A stretch of 64,000 nucleotides of DNA from Polaribacter aquimarinus (GTDB taxonomy: Bacteria; Bacteroidota; Bacteroidia; Flavobacteriales; Flavobacteriaceae), in contig NZ_QFFG01000003.1 in NCBI RefSeq assembly GCF_003129485.1, forward strand, positions 248,001 through 312,000, in the 5' to 3' direction. The notes beneath the pieces were generated by a model that did no database searches, was not told the origin of the DNA, and was given only the letters and a program-made list of their open reading frames with translations. This document shows positions 31,085 through 38,179 of this stretch, piece after piece. Made by a program: the position numbers and the translations under genes. Numbering within the stretch: position 1 is the first letter of the stretch; each line of letters starts with the position of its first letter.

Positions 31085-31522
31085 TTATGCCGGTGCATCA
31101 CCTTTTACTGTTAATCCCATAGAACGAGCTGTACCTGCTATCATACGCATTGCTGAAGAAACTTCAAAAGCATTTAAATCTACCATTTTGTCTTCTGCAA
31201 TAACTTTAATTTGATCCCAAGTAACTGATGCTACTTTCTTTCTGTTTGGTTCACCTGAACCTTTTTTGATTTTGGCCGCTTCTAGTAACTGTACTGCTGC
31301 AGGAGGAGTTTTTACAACAAAATCAAATGATTTGTCTTTGTAAACAGTAATAACAACAGGTAAAACTTTACCTTGTTTATCTTGCGTTCTTGCGTTGAAC
31401 TGTTTACAGAACTCCATAATGTTAACACCAGCAGCACCTAAAGCGGGTCCAACCGGCGGCGATGGATTCGCTGCGCCTCCCCTTACTTGTAATTTAACTA
31501 CTTTACTAACTTCTTTTGCCAT
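31085..31522 (-). CDS. rplK: 50S ribosomal protein L11
   Basis: A 145-residue L11, part of the GTPase-associated centre. N-terminal [21 protein letters not shown] and [14 protein letters not shown], and the C-terminal RNA-binding [12 protein letters not shown], are present. It starts 71 bases behind nusG; no -7 box was found in that gap. Confidence 0.98.
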   Translation of the reverse strand: MAKEVSKVVKLQVRGGAANPSPPVGPALGAAGVNIMEFCKQFNARTQDKQGKVLPVVITVYKDKSFDFVVKTPPAAVQLLEAAKIKKGSGEPNRKKVASVTWDQIKVIAEDKMVDLNAFEVSSAMRMIAGTARSMGLTVKGDAPA

Positions 31523-31593
31523 TTTTAAAATGTTTAATGATTTGTTTTATAGTTGGAAGCTCAAAAACAAATCGGTATATATTTGTGTAACAA

Positions 31594-32142
31594 TTATATC
31601 TTTTCTACTTGCATATAACTTAATTCTAATGGTGTTTTTCTTCCGAAGATTTTAACCATTACTTCAAGCTTACGCTTCTCTTCATTTACTTTTTCAATAG
31701 TTCCGTCAAAACCATTAAAAGGACCATCTACAACTTTTACTGTTTCTCCTACACTATAAGGAATAGCAATATTTTCATCTTGTACAGAAAGTTCATCAAC
31801 TTTACCTAACATCCTATTTACTTCAGATTTTCGCATAGGTACAGGTTCGCCTCCTTTTGTCTCACCTAAAAATCCAATAACACCTGTAATTGACTTTATT
31901 ACGTGAGGCACTTCACCTGAAAGGTTAGCCTCAACCATAATATATCCAGGAAAATAAACTCTTTCTCTGTTAACTTTTTTTCCGTTTCTAATTTGAACAA
32001 CCTTTTCAGTTGGTACAATTACCTGACTAACATAGTCAGATAACCCTACTCTAGAAATTTCTGTTTCTATGTAAGATTTAACTTTATTCTCTTGCCCACC
32101 AATAGCTCTTACAACATACCATTTCATTACTGAATCAGCCAT
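31594..32142 (-). CDS. nusG: Transcription termination/antitermination factor NusG
   Basis: A 182-residue NusG: an NGN domain (MKWYVVRAIGGQENKVKSYI, VYFPGYIMVEANL) that rides on RNA polymerase and a C-terminal KOW domain (VGETVKVVDGPFNGFDGTIEKV) that contacts Rho or S10. It follows secE by 10 bases. Length is normal. Confidence 0.98.
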   Translation of the reverse strand: MADSVMKWYVVRAIGGQENKVKSYIETEISRVGLSDYVSQVIVPTEKVVQIRNGKKVNRERVYFPGYIMVEANLSGEVPHVIKSITGVIGFLGETKGGEPVPMRKSEVNRMLGKVDELSVQDENIAIPYSVGETVKVVDGPFNGFDGTIEKVNEEKRKLEVMVKIFGRKTPLELSYMQVEKI

Positions 32143-32152
32143 AATTTATTTC

Positions 32153-32341
32153 TTAAAATAATTTGAAAAAGTTATCTAATCCAGTTTGAAAAACATAATC
32201 TATACCAGCAACCGCTAATGCAAAAATTATTGTAAAAACCGCTACAGTTACAGTAGTTTTTTGAGCATCTTCTTTAGAAACCCAAGTCATGTGATTACTT
32301 AGTTCATCAAAAGAATCTTTGATATATTGTATAAAGTTCAT
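32153..32341 (-). CDS. secE: Preprotein translocase subunit SecE
   Basis: A 62-residue single-helix SecE: an amphipathic N-terminal helix (MNFIQYIKDSFDELSNHMTWVSKEDA) followed by one transmembrane helix. With SecY and SecG it forms the protein-export channel. The open frame goes on to 32386 but that part lies inside tRNA-Trp, so the ATG at 32341 is the start. Confidence 0.95.
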   Translation of the reverse strand: MNFIQYIKDSFDELSNHMTWVSKEDAQKTTVTVAVFTIIFALAVAGIDYVFQTGLDNFFKLF

Positions 32342-32356
32342 CTTACTTTTATTTTG

Positions 32357-32429
32357 CACGGGTTGAGAGGCTCGAACTCCCGACAACTGGTTTTGGAGAC
32401 CAGTGCTCTACCAACTGAGCTAAACCCGT
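32357..32429 (-). tRNA. tRNA-Trp (CCA anticodon)
   Basis: Acceptor ACGGGTT/AACCCGT, D-arm TAGCTCAGTTGGTAGAGC, anticodon stem CTGGT/ACCAG with loop CTCCAAA giving CCA, and T-arm GGGAGTTCGAGCCTCTC. 73 nt, no encoded CCA end. It lies between tuf and secE on the same strand. Confidence 0.96.
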
Positions 32430-32446
32430 TTCTTATTCATTGATAA

Positions 32447-32475
32447 AGGCGTCACGCAAATAACGTGACACCCTT
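32447..32475 (-). other. Hairpin between tuf and tRNA-Trp
   Basis: GGCGTCACG and CGTGACACC pair over nine positions with one C-A mismatch and a six- to seven-base loop, in the 82-base gap after tuf. Only a weak T stretch follows, so partial termination or tRNA processing are both possible. Confidence 0.5.
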
Positions 32476-32511
32476 ATGTTTATTAATTAAAAAACTAATT
32501 AAATATTATTA

Positions 32512-33699
32512 TTAGTCTAATAATTCAGTTACTTGTCCTGCTCCTACTGTTCTACCACCCTCACGGATTGCAAAACGCAAACCAACATTTAATGCAATTG
32601 GCTGAATCAAGTCAACTGTAATAGTTAAGTTATCTCCTGGCATTACCATTTCAACTCCTGAAGGTAAATTAATAGTACCCGTTACATCTGTTGTTCTTAC
32701 ATAGAACTGAGGACGATAGTTGTTGTGGAATGGTGTGTGACGACCACCTTCTTCTTTCTTAAGAACGTAAACCTCAGCTTTGAATTTCGCATGTGGAGTT
32801 ACAGAACCTGGCTTACAGATTACCATACCTCTTTTAATATCTTCTTTTGCAATACCTCTCAACAAGATACCTGCATTATCTCCTGCCTCACCTCTATCTA
32901 AGATTTGACGAAACATTTCAATACCAGTAATTGTGGAAGATAATTTCTCAGCACCCATACCAATAATATCTACAGCATCACCTGTATTAGCAATACCTGT
33001 TTCGATACGACCTGTAGCAACTGTACCACGACCAGTAATAGAAAATACATCCTCAATCGGCATTAAGAAATCTTTATCAACCTCTCTTAATGGCTCTTCA
33101 ATCCAAGAATCACAAGCTTCCATTAACTCCATTACAGTGTCAACCCATTTTTGCTCACCATTTAAAGCTCCTAAAGCTGAACCAGAAACAACAGGACCAT
33201 TATCACCATCATAATCATAGAAAGATAATAATTCTCTAACTTCCATATCTACTAATTCTAAAAGCTCCTCATCATCAACCATATCAACTTTGTTCAAGAA
33301 AACAACGATACGTGGAATACCTACCTGACGACCTAATAAGATATGCTCTCTTGTTTGTGGCATTGGACCATCAGTAGCAGCTACTACCAAGATAGCTCCA
33401 TCCATTTGAGCAGCACCAGTTACCATGTTCTTTACATAATCCGCGTGACCTGGACAATCAACGTGAGCATAGTGACGATTAGCTGTTTGATATTCTACGT
33501 GAGAAGTATTAATTGTGATACCTCTTTCTTTTTCTTCGGGAGCGTTATCGATTTGATCAAAATCTTTCGCTTCTGATAATCCTGCATCAGCTAGTACTTT
33601 TGTAATAGCAGCAGTTAAAGTTGTTTTACCGTGATCTACGTGTCCGATAGTACCAATATTTAAGTGTGGTTTCGAACGGTCAAAAGTTCCTTTTGCCAT
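32512..33699 (-). CDS. tuf: Elongation factor Tu
   Basis: A 395-residue EF-Tu that brings aminoacyl-tRNA to the ribosome. GTPase motifs GHVDHGKT (residues 19-26), DCPGHADYV and NKVDMVD are present, followed by the two beta-barrel domains (domain II from about 205, domain III with [21 protein letters not shown]). It is the only tuf copy in the window and lies in the tRNA-tuf-secE-nusG order. Confidence 0.99.
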   Translation of the reverse strand: MAKGTFDRSKPHLNIGTIGHVDHGKTTLTAAITKVLADAGLSEAKDFDQIDNAPEEKERGITINTSHVEYQTANRHYAHVDCPGHADYVKNMVTGAAQMDGAILVVAATDGPMPQTREHILLGRQVGIPRIVVFLNKVDMVDDEELLELVDMEVRELLSFYDYDGDNGPVVSGSALGALNGEQKWVDTVMELMEACDSWIEEPLREVDKDFLMPIEDVFSITGRGTVATGRIETGIANTGDAVDIIGMGAEKLSSTITGIEMFRQILDRGEAGDNAGILLRGIAKEDIKRGMVICKPGSVTPHAKFKAEVYVLKKEEGGRHTPFHNNYRPQFYVRTTDVTGTINLPSGVEMVMPGDNLTITVDLIQPIALNVGLRFAIREGGRTVGAGQVTELLD

Positions 33700-33759
33700 G
33701 ATTATTAATTTTAATTCTTAGTTTAAATATATTTAGTGTCTAATACTCTAACTTAAATG

Positions 33760-33832
33760 AGCCAATGACGGGATTTGAACCCGTGACCTCATCCCTACCA
33801 AGGATGCGCTCTACCAACTGAGCTACACCGGC
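33760..33832 (-). tRNA. tRNA-Thr (GGU anticodon)
   Basis: Acceptor GCCGGTG/CATTGGC with two G-U pairs, anticodon stem CATCC/GGATG with loop TTGGTAG giving GGU, T-arm ACGGGTTCAAATCCCGT. Last of four tRNAs before tuf. Confidence 0.95.
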
Positions 33833-33847
33833 TTTGTTGGATTTTTG

Positions 33848-33920
33848 AGCGAAAGACCGGGTTCGAACCGGCGACATTCAGCTTGGAAGGCTGACGCTCT
33901 ACCAACTGAGCTACTTTCGC
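33848..33920 (-). tRNA. tRNA-Gly (UCC anticodon)
   Basis: Acceptor GCGAAAG/CTTTCGC, anticodon stem TCAGC/GCTGA with loop CTTCCAA giving UCC, T-arm GCCGGTTCGAACCCGGT. 73 nt. Confidence 0.95.
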
Positions 33921-33933
33921 ATAATGTAAATTG

Positions 33934-34015
33934 TGGGGAGAGCAGGATTCGAACCTGCGAAGGTGAAACCAACGGAGTTACAGTCCGTCCTCGTTGACCG
34001 CTTGAGTATCTCCCC
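33934..34015 (-). tRNA. tRNA-Tyr (GUA anticodon)
   Basis: Acceptor GGGGAGA/TCTCCCC, anticodon stem ACGGA/TCCGT with loop CTGTAAC giving GUA, long class II variable arm, T-arm GCAGGTTCGAATCCTGC. 82 nt. Confidence 0.96.
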
Positions 34016-34051
34016 TCTAATTTACTATATTAATGAACTTTTACGTTTTTG

Positions 34052-34125
34052 AGCCGATGGAGGGACTCGAACCCACGACCTGCTGATTACAAATCAGCTG
34101 CTCTAGCCAGCTGAGCTACATCGGC
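34052..34125 (-). tRNA. tRNA-Thr (UGU anticodon)
   Basis: Acceptor GCCGATG/CATCGGC, anticodon stem GCTGA/TCAGC with loop TTTGTAA giving UGU, T-arm GTGGGTTCGAGTCCCTC. 74 nt. First tRNA of the tRNA4-tuf unit. Confidence 0.95.
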
Positions 34126-34166
34126 TTTTTATTGCAAAAAAACAACCCGCTATTTCTAACGGATTG

Positions 34167-34174
34167 CAAATGTA
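34167..34174 (-). promoter_or_regulatory. Bacteroidota -7 box (TACATTTG) of the tRNA-tuf unit
   Basis: CAAATGTA on the + strand reads TACATTTG towards tRNA-Thr, an exact TAnnTTTG match about 42 bases before the tRNA. It is the best promoter candidate for the four tRNAs and tuf. Confidence 0.65.
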
Positions 34175-34232
34175 TAAAGTTTTTTTTATTTCTAAAACTT
34201 TTTGTAATTATTTTTTTCTTTTTTTTCTCTTT

Positions 34233-34541
34233 TTATGAAATCAAAGAATCTCTGTGTTTTTCTTTTGATCTTTTTAATTGCCTTTTCAAGTTATCTACTG
34301 CGGTATTTACACCTTCCTCAAATGTTTTTGTTTCTCTTTTTACAATTAATTCACTTCCTGGGATATTAATTTTAACTTCTGTTATTTTATTTTCTTTATC
34401 ACTAGTGTTTTGAACTTTTAAAAACACTTCAGCATCTACTATTTTATCATGAAACTTGGTTAGAGAAGATACTTTATCTTCTACATACTTAATTAATTCT
34501 TTGTCTGCGTTAAAGTTAACTGACTGTGTAAATACTTTCAT
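34233..34541 (-). CDS. hpf: Ribosome hibernation-promoting factor / RaiA family protein
   Basis: A 102-residue short HPF/RaiA protein that binds the decoding centre of idle ribosomes and stops translation in stationary phase. The N-terminal MKVFTQSVNFNADKELIKYVEDKVSSL and the GVNTAVDNLKRQLKRSKEKHRD helix are characteristic. It lacks the long C-terminal dimerisation domain, so it is the short form. It begins three bases after the xerC stop and so is coupled to that gene. Confidence 0.93.
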   Translation of the reverse strand: MKVFTQSVNFNADKELIKYVEDKVSSLTKFHDKIVDAEVFLKVQNTSDKENKITEVKINIPGSELIVKRETKTFEEGVNTAVDNLKRQLKRSKEKHRDSLIS

Positions 34542-34544
34542 ACT

Positions 34545-35432
34545 TCATTCATTTTTATTGCCCCTAGGGTGAGCTTGGTTATATACTTTTTTTATAGCAT
34601 CAAGACTACTATGAGTATAGACTTGTGTTGAAGCTAAAGAAGAATGCCCTAATAATTCTTTAACAGAATTCAAATCTGCTCCTTCATTCAACAAATGTGT
34701 AGCAAAAGAATGCCTTAATATATGAGGGCTTTTTTTTACTTTTGAAGACACCGTACTAAAGTAAGAATTTATAATTCTGTAAACAAGAGTTTCATATATT
34801 TTATTTCCTTTTTCTGTTATAAAAAGTTCTTCTAATCCAATCGAAAATTGTTTTTTTAAATTTATATATTTATTCAATGTTTGACTCACTGAATTCAACA
34901 ATGGAACAAAACGCTCTTTATTTCTTTTACCGAGAACTTTAATCGTTTTATCTAAAAAATTAATATCATTTTCCTTAAGATTAATTAATTCTGCTCTTCT
35001 AATCCCTGTTGAATAAAACAGTTCTACTATAAGTTTATTTCTAACTGATGTAAAATCATTCTTACCACTTGACATTTCTATTACTTGATTAATCTCTTTT
35101 GCTGTAAATGGTATTTGAACTTTTTTTGGTACTTTTAATGCTTTATGTTTTGCTAAAGGATTTATTTCTATTAGTTGTGTTTTTTGTAAAAATTTATAGA
35201 ATGATTTTAATGAACTTACTTTTCTATTTATGGTTCTATGAGACATTTTTAAATCGACCAAAGCAATTATCCAACTTCTTATTTGACTGTAATTAACTTC
35301 CAATACATTCTCTTGATCATATTTAATAATCAAAAAATCTTTAAATGAAATTAAATCATTTTTATATGCTGTTACAGTATGCACAGAATATTTTTTTTCA
35401 AAGGATAAGTATTCTAAAAATGAATTTATCAA
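34545..35432 (-). CDS. xerC: Tyrosine recombinase XerC-type
   Basis: A 295-residue tyrosine recombinase of the chromosome-dimer-resolving type. The SAM-like N-domain (residues 1-90) precedes a catalytic domain with Arg145 (TGIRRAEL), Lys169, His237 and Arg240 (HILRHSF), His263 (LGHSS) and Tyr272 (VYTH). Single, between core genes and coupled to hpf, it is more likely the cellular Xer enzyme than a mobile integrase; XerC versus XerD cannot be settled from the sequence alone. There is no suitable ATG; TTG at 35432 (LINSFLEYLSFEKK) fits the family start. A TAGCTTTA box just upstream may be its promoter. Confidence 0.93.
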   Translation of the reverse strand: MINSFLEYLSFEKKYSVHTVTAYKNDLISFKDFLIIKYDQENVLEVNYSQIRSWIIALVDLKMSHRTINRKVSSLKSFYKFLQKTQLIEINPLAKHKALKVPKKVQIPFTAKEINQVIEMSSGKNDFTSVRNKLIVELFYSTGIRRAELINLKENDINFLDKTIKVLGKRNKERFVPLLNSVSQTLNKYINLKKQFSIGLEELFITEKGNKIYETLVYRIINSYFSTVSSKVKKSPHILRHSFATHLLNEGADLNSVKELLGHSSLASTQVYTHSSLDAIKKVYNQAHPRGNKNE

Positions 35433-35475
35433 GCCATAATTATTAAGAGAATAGTAAAGCTACAAAATTTTGCGC

Positions 35476-35511
35476 AAAAAAAAATCTCGCACTAAACTTA
35501 GTGCGAGATTT
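35476..35511 (-). terminator. rpsU terminator
   Basis: A 14-bp stem (AAATCTCGCACTAA / TTAGTGCGAGATTT) with a run of nine A on the + strand, which is a U run on the - strand transcript. It separates rpsU from xerC-hpf. Confidence 0.9.
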
Positions 35512-35531
35512 ATATTATTTAGTAGATATTT

Positions 35532-35729
35532 CTAACCTACTTCTTCTTGTGTTCTTAAGCGTTGAACGTAAGAAGCTTTAATTCTTTGAGCTCTTTTTGC
35601 AACAGATGGCTTTGTAAAGTTTTTTCTGTTACGTAAGTTTTTCATAGTCTTAGTTCTGTCAAACTTTCGTTTGTAACGTTTTAAAGCTCTATCTATATTC
35701 TCTCCTTCTTTAACTGGTATAATTAACAT
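35532..35729 (-). CDS. rpsU: 30S ribosomal protein bS21
   Basis: A 65-residue bS21 (MLIIPVKEGENIDRALKRYK...), very basic, with a conserved-looking C-terminus AKRAQRIKASYVQRLRTQEE. Tyr54 is present; in the flavobacterial ribosome structures I recall, the Tyr at this position stacks on the anti-Shine-Dalgarno of 16S rRNA and helps hide it. The gene is preceded by an exceptional Shine-Dalgarno and a -7 box, and is followed by its own terminator, so it forms a self-contained unit. Translation would be expected to rise on ribosomes that lack bS21. Confidence 0.97.
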   Translation of the reverse strand: MLIIPVKEGENIDRALKRYKRKFDRTKTMKNLRNRKNFTKPSVAKRAQRIKASYVQRLRTQEEVG

Positions 35730-35736
35730 AAGTTGG

Positions 35737-35746
35737 CACCTCCCTT
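35737..35746 (-). promoter_or_regulatory. Very strong Shine-Dalgarno of rpsU
   Basis: The coding strand reads AAGGGAGGTG, ten bases complementary to the 16S 3' end (one G-U), with GGAGG ending nine bases before the ATG. No other gene checked in this window has a GGAGG at that distance. Confidence 0.85.
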
Positions 35747-35805
35747 CATACGTATCTTTAGTATTTTATAACAGTATAAACTGTTGATTTATAATTTTTG
35801 GACTG

Positions 35806-35813
35806 CAAAGATA
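35806..35813 (-). promoter_or_regulatory. Bacteroidota -7 box (TATCTTTG) of rpsU
   Basis: CAAAGATA on the + strand reads TATCTTTG towards rpsU, an exact TAnnTTTG match. The leader from here to the ATG would be about 70 bases. Confidence 0.65.
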
Positions 35814-36000
35814 ATTATTAATTATGAATTACAGTTTTATTTTTCATTTTCTTTTATAAAGAAGCTTTTTTACGTATGGGATTGAAATAATAACCTTTTT
35901 TTGAAGCATGATAAAAAAGACACAATGTAAAGTACGACCTTAAGATAATACACAAATTTGCTAATAATTATTAAAAAAGTATTGTTACTTTTTTAGTTAA
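35814..36000. other. Intergenic stretch between rpsU promoter and acyl-CoA dehydrogenase remnant
   Basis: The gene-free interval 35730-36082 (353 bases) holds the rpsU ribosome site and -7 box on its left and, on its right, a decayed duplicate of the acyl-CoA dehydrogenase 3' end and its terminator. Between them (35814-35970) I see only AT-rich sequence with no ORF or structure. Confidence 0.6.
35973..35994 (-). terminator. Terminator of the acyl-CoA dehydrogenase transcript
   Basis: AAAAAAGTA and TACTTTTTT pair with a 4-base loop; on the - strand a U run follows. It lies just behind the stop codon of the remnant at 36000. Confidence 0.6.
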
Positions 36001-36035
36001 TGTTCTTTACAATCAATTACCATTTTTGCGACAAT
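35997..36035 (-). pseudogene. Remnant of a duplicated acyl-CoA dehydrogenase 3' end
   Basis: 36001-36035 matches 36099-36133 inside the intact gene with four mismatches in 35 bases. Read in the same frame it gives IVAKMVIDCKEH and a stop, against IIAKMVIDGKEYKPAT in the gene. It lies 98 bases further downstream, directly before a terminator. It looks like the surviving tail of a second copy. Confidence 0.75.
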
Positions 36036-36082
36036 GAAGGTAATTTTCGCAAAAATTCAAACAAAAAGAAATCTTTAATATT

Positions 36083-37249
36083 TTAAGTAGCAGGTTTATA
36101 TTCTTTGCCATCAATTACCATTTTTGCGATAATTTCTTTTAAAATTTCAGAAGTTCCTCCGCCAATGGGTCCTAATCTACTATCTCTTAACAATCTTGCC
36201 ATTGGGTATTCTTCCATATAACCATAACCTCCTAAAAGTTGTAATGCATCATAAATAACCTCATCTGCCATTTTTGTTGACAATAATTTAGACATGCTAG
36301 CTTCTTTTACCACGTACTGACCGTCATTAAGTCTTTTAGCAATAGAATAATTGTACTCTCTACACATATCTACCCTACTTGCCATTTCTGCAATCTTATG
36401 CCTTAATACTTGAAATCTTTCTAAAGATTTTCCAAAAGCCACTCTTTCTTTCATATATTCTAAAGCATAATCAACAGCGAAATCAGCTCTAGCGTGAGCA
36501 TTTACACCCATTAATAATCTTTCTAAAGCAAAATGCTGCATAATATAAGGGAAGCCTTTCCCTTCTTCACCTAAAAGATTCTCTTCCGGAACTTCTACAT
36601 TATCAAAAGCAATTTCTCCGGTATCTGATGCTTTCCAACCTAATTTGTCTAATTTGGTTGCAGAAACTCCTTTTGAATCTCTATCTACTACAAAAATACT
36701 AATCCCTTTGTATTTATCTGTAGGATCTGTTTTTGCAGCTACAACCAAATAATCTGAATAAACACCATTTGTAATAAACGTTTTTGAACCATTTAAGATA
36801 TACTTGTCACCTTGTTTAATCGCTGTAGAACGCATCCCCGCAACATCACTTCCTCCGAAAGGCTCTGTAATACACAAACAGCCAATCATGTCTCCTTCTG
36901 CGCTAGGTGTTAAATATTTTTTTTTCTGAAAATCATTACCTTCTTTATTCAAATGTGTCATTGCTAAATACTCATGAGCCCACATTGCCGCCGCAAATCC
37001 GCCTGAGTTAATTTTTTGCAATTCTTCTAGGAAGACAACCGTGTAAAAAAGGTCTAAATCTAAGCCTCCATATTCTTCTGGTGTTGACAATCCAAAATAC
37101 CCCATTTCTCCAAACTTCCTCCAGATAAAACGCTCAATCTCTCCGTTTTTTTCCCATTTATCAATATGAGGAACCACTTCTTTCTGTAAAAATTCTTTGA
37201 AACTTGCACGAAAAGCTTCGTGTTCTTCAGTAAAATACATACTGCTCAT
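36083..37249 (-). CDS. Acyl-CoA dehydrogenase (LCAD-like active site)
   Basis: A 388-residue flavoprotein that introduces the first double bond in beta-oxidation and passes electrons to ETF. FAD- and substrate-binding blocks CITEPFGGSD (about 126-135), KTFITNG and QLLGGYGYMEEYP are intact. The usual catalytic Glu in YEGT is replaced: the C-terminal site reads GPIGGGTSEI with Gly364. Instead Glu243 in ALERLL matches the alternative position used by long-chain and isovaleryl-CoA dehydrogenases, and the GGT-EI-KE- end also resembles mitochondrial LCAD. The exact chain length is unknown. ATG at 37249, 20 bases after the ComEA-like gene. A decayed copy of its 3' end lies downstream. Confidence 0.93.
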   Translation of the reverse strand: MSSMYFTEEHEAFRASFKEFLQKEVVPHIDKWEKNGEIERFIWRKFGEMGYFGLSTPEEYGGLDLDLFYTVVFLEELQKINSGGFAAAMWAHEYLAMTHLNKEGNDFQKKKYLTPSAEGDMIGCLCITEPFGGSDVAGMRSTAIKQGDKYILNGSKTFITNGVYSDYLVVAAKTDPTDKYKGISIFVVDRDSKGVSATKLDKLGWKASDTGEIAFDNVEVPEENLLGEEGKGFPYIMQHFALERLLMGVNAHARADFAVDYALEYMKERVAFGKSLERFQVLRHKIAEMASRVDMCREYNYSIAKRLNDGQYVVKEASMSKLLSTKMADEVIYDALQLLGGYGYMEEYPMARLLRDSRLGPIGGGTSEILKEIIAKMVIDGKEYKPAT

Positions 37250-37269
37250 TAGGCTCGAAATTTTTTTTA

Positions 37270-38169
37270 TTATTCAGCCAACAAATATAAGACTATTCTA
37301 TCATACAACTCTAAAGGAAAATCTTTGATGTGTTGTAATTCTGTTAAATTTTGAATTTCAGCAACTTCTTCTCTGTACTCAAAAATCTTTTTACAAAGAT
37401 TAAAATCTATATAAGGATTTTTAAGTAATTGCTTGAAAGTAACAGTATTTACATTTACTTTCTTGATAATTGGTTTATTTATAATTTTAAAGGTTTTGAT
37501 AATATTTTTAGCAACCGTTTTTTCTAATCCCCAAACTTCATAAATCTGTTTTTCAAAATAAAATCCTTGTAATTTAGAACGATACTTAATAATACGCTCA
37601 GATAATTTATCACCAATTCCGTAAATTGTTTTGAAATCTTCTTGGGTTGCTTTATTAATATCTGTTGTTGATAGCTTATGTTTTGGTTTTCGATATTTCT
37701 CGATTGTGTTCGAATTGACATTTCTATTGTAACTTACATTTTTATTTTGTTTAACAGCCCAATCTGGAAATTTAAAATAAGGCGCAATTCTATTAAGCAA
37801 ACTATCTGAAACTTGAGTTACCTTTTGAAAGTCTTTTATAGAATTAACAAACTTATTGTCTTTTCTGAAAGCCAACAACCTATCAATTTCTATTAAAGAC
37901 ATACCTAATTGTTCACCTTTGAAATCAGTTATATAGTTTGGATTAAAAGGATAGATTTTTGGCTTTCTATTTTCAATTTCAATCGCTTTTAATCTATCTA
38001 TTTCTTTATGAAAGGCTAAAACTTCTGGAGAGTTTAACTCTATTTGTTTATCCGAAAAAAAATTACCAAAAAAAATAAACGATTGTAATACTATAATGAG
38101 TATTACCAATAAAAAAATCCCATTTCGTTGGTTTTTGTTATACCAGAAATGGGATTTGAATATTTTCAT
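37270..38169 (-). CDS. ComEA-like helix-hairpin-helix protein
   Basis: A 299-residue protein with one N-terminal transmembrane helix (residues 17-38) and several helix-hairpin-helix DNA-binding motifs: around 90-130, a clear one near 165-215 (DINKATQEDFKTIYGIGDKLSERIIKYR) and a third at about 235-295 (KKVNVNTVTFKQLLKN). This is the layout of a membrane-anchored periplasmic DNA receptor of the ComEA type used in DNA uptake. ComEC or pilus genes are not in the window, so competence is only inferred. It starts 10 bases after the symporter and is followed by the acyl-CoA dehydrogenase gene. Confidence 0.88.
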   Translation of the reverse strand: MKIFKSHFWYNKNQRNGIFLLVILIIVLQSFIFFGNFFSDKQIELNSPEVLAFHKEIDRLKAIEIENRKPKIYPFNPNYITDFKGEQLGMSLIEIDRLLAFRKDNKFVNSIKDFQKVTQVSDSLLNRIAPYFKFPDWAVKQNKNVSYNRNVNSNTIEKYRKPKHKLSTTDINKATQEDFKTIYGIGDKLSERIIKYRSKLQGFYFEKQIYEVWGLEKTVAKNIIKTFKIINKPIIKKVNVNTVTFKQLLKNPYIDFNLCKKIFEYREEVAEIQNLTELQHIKDFPLELYDRIVLYLLAE

Positions 38170-38179
38170 AAAAAATTAT

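Noticed and set aside
32342..32386. Extended start of secE
   Set aside because: This stretch is part of tRNA-Trp.
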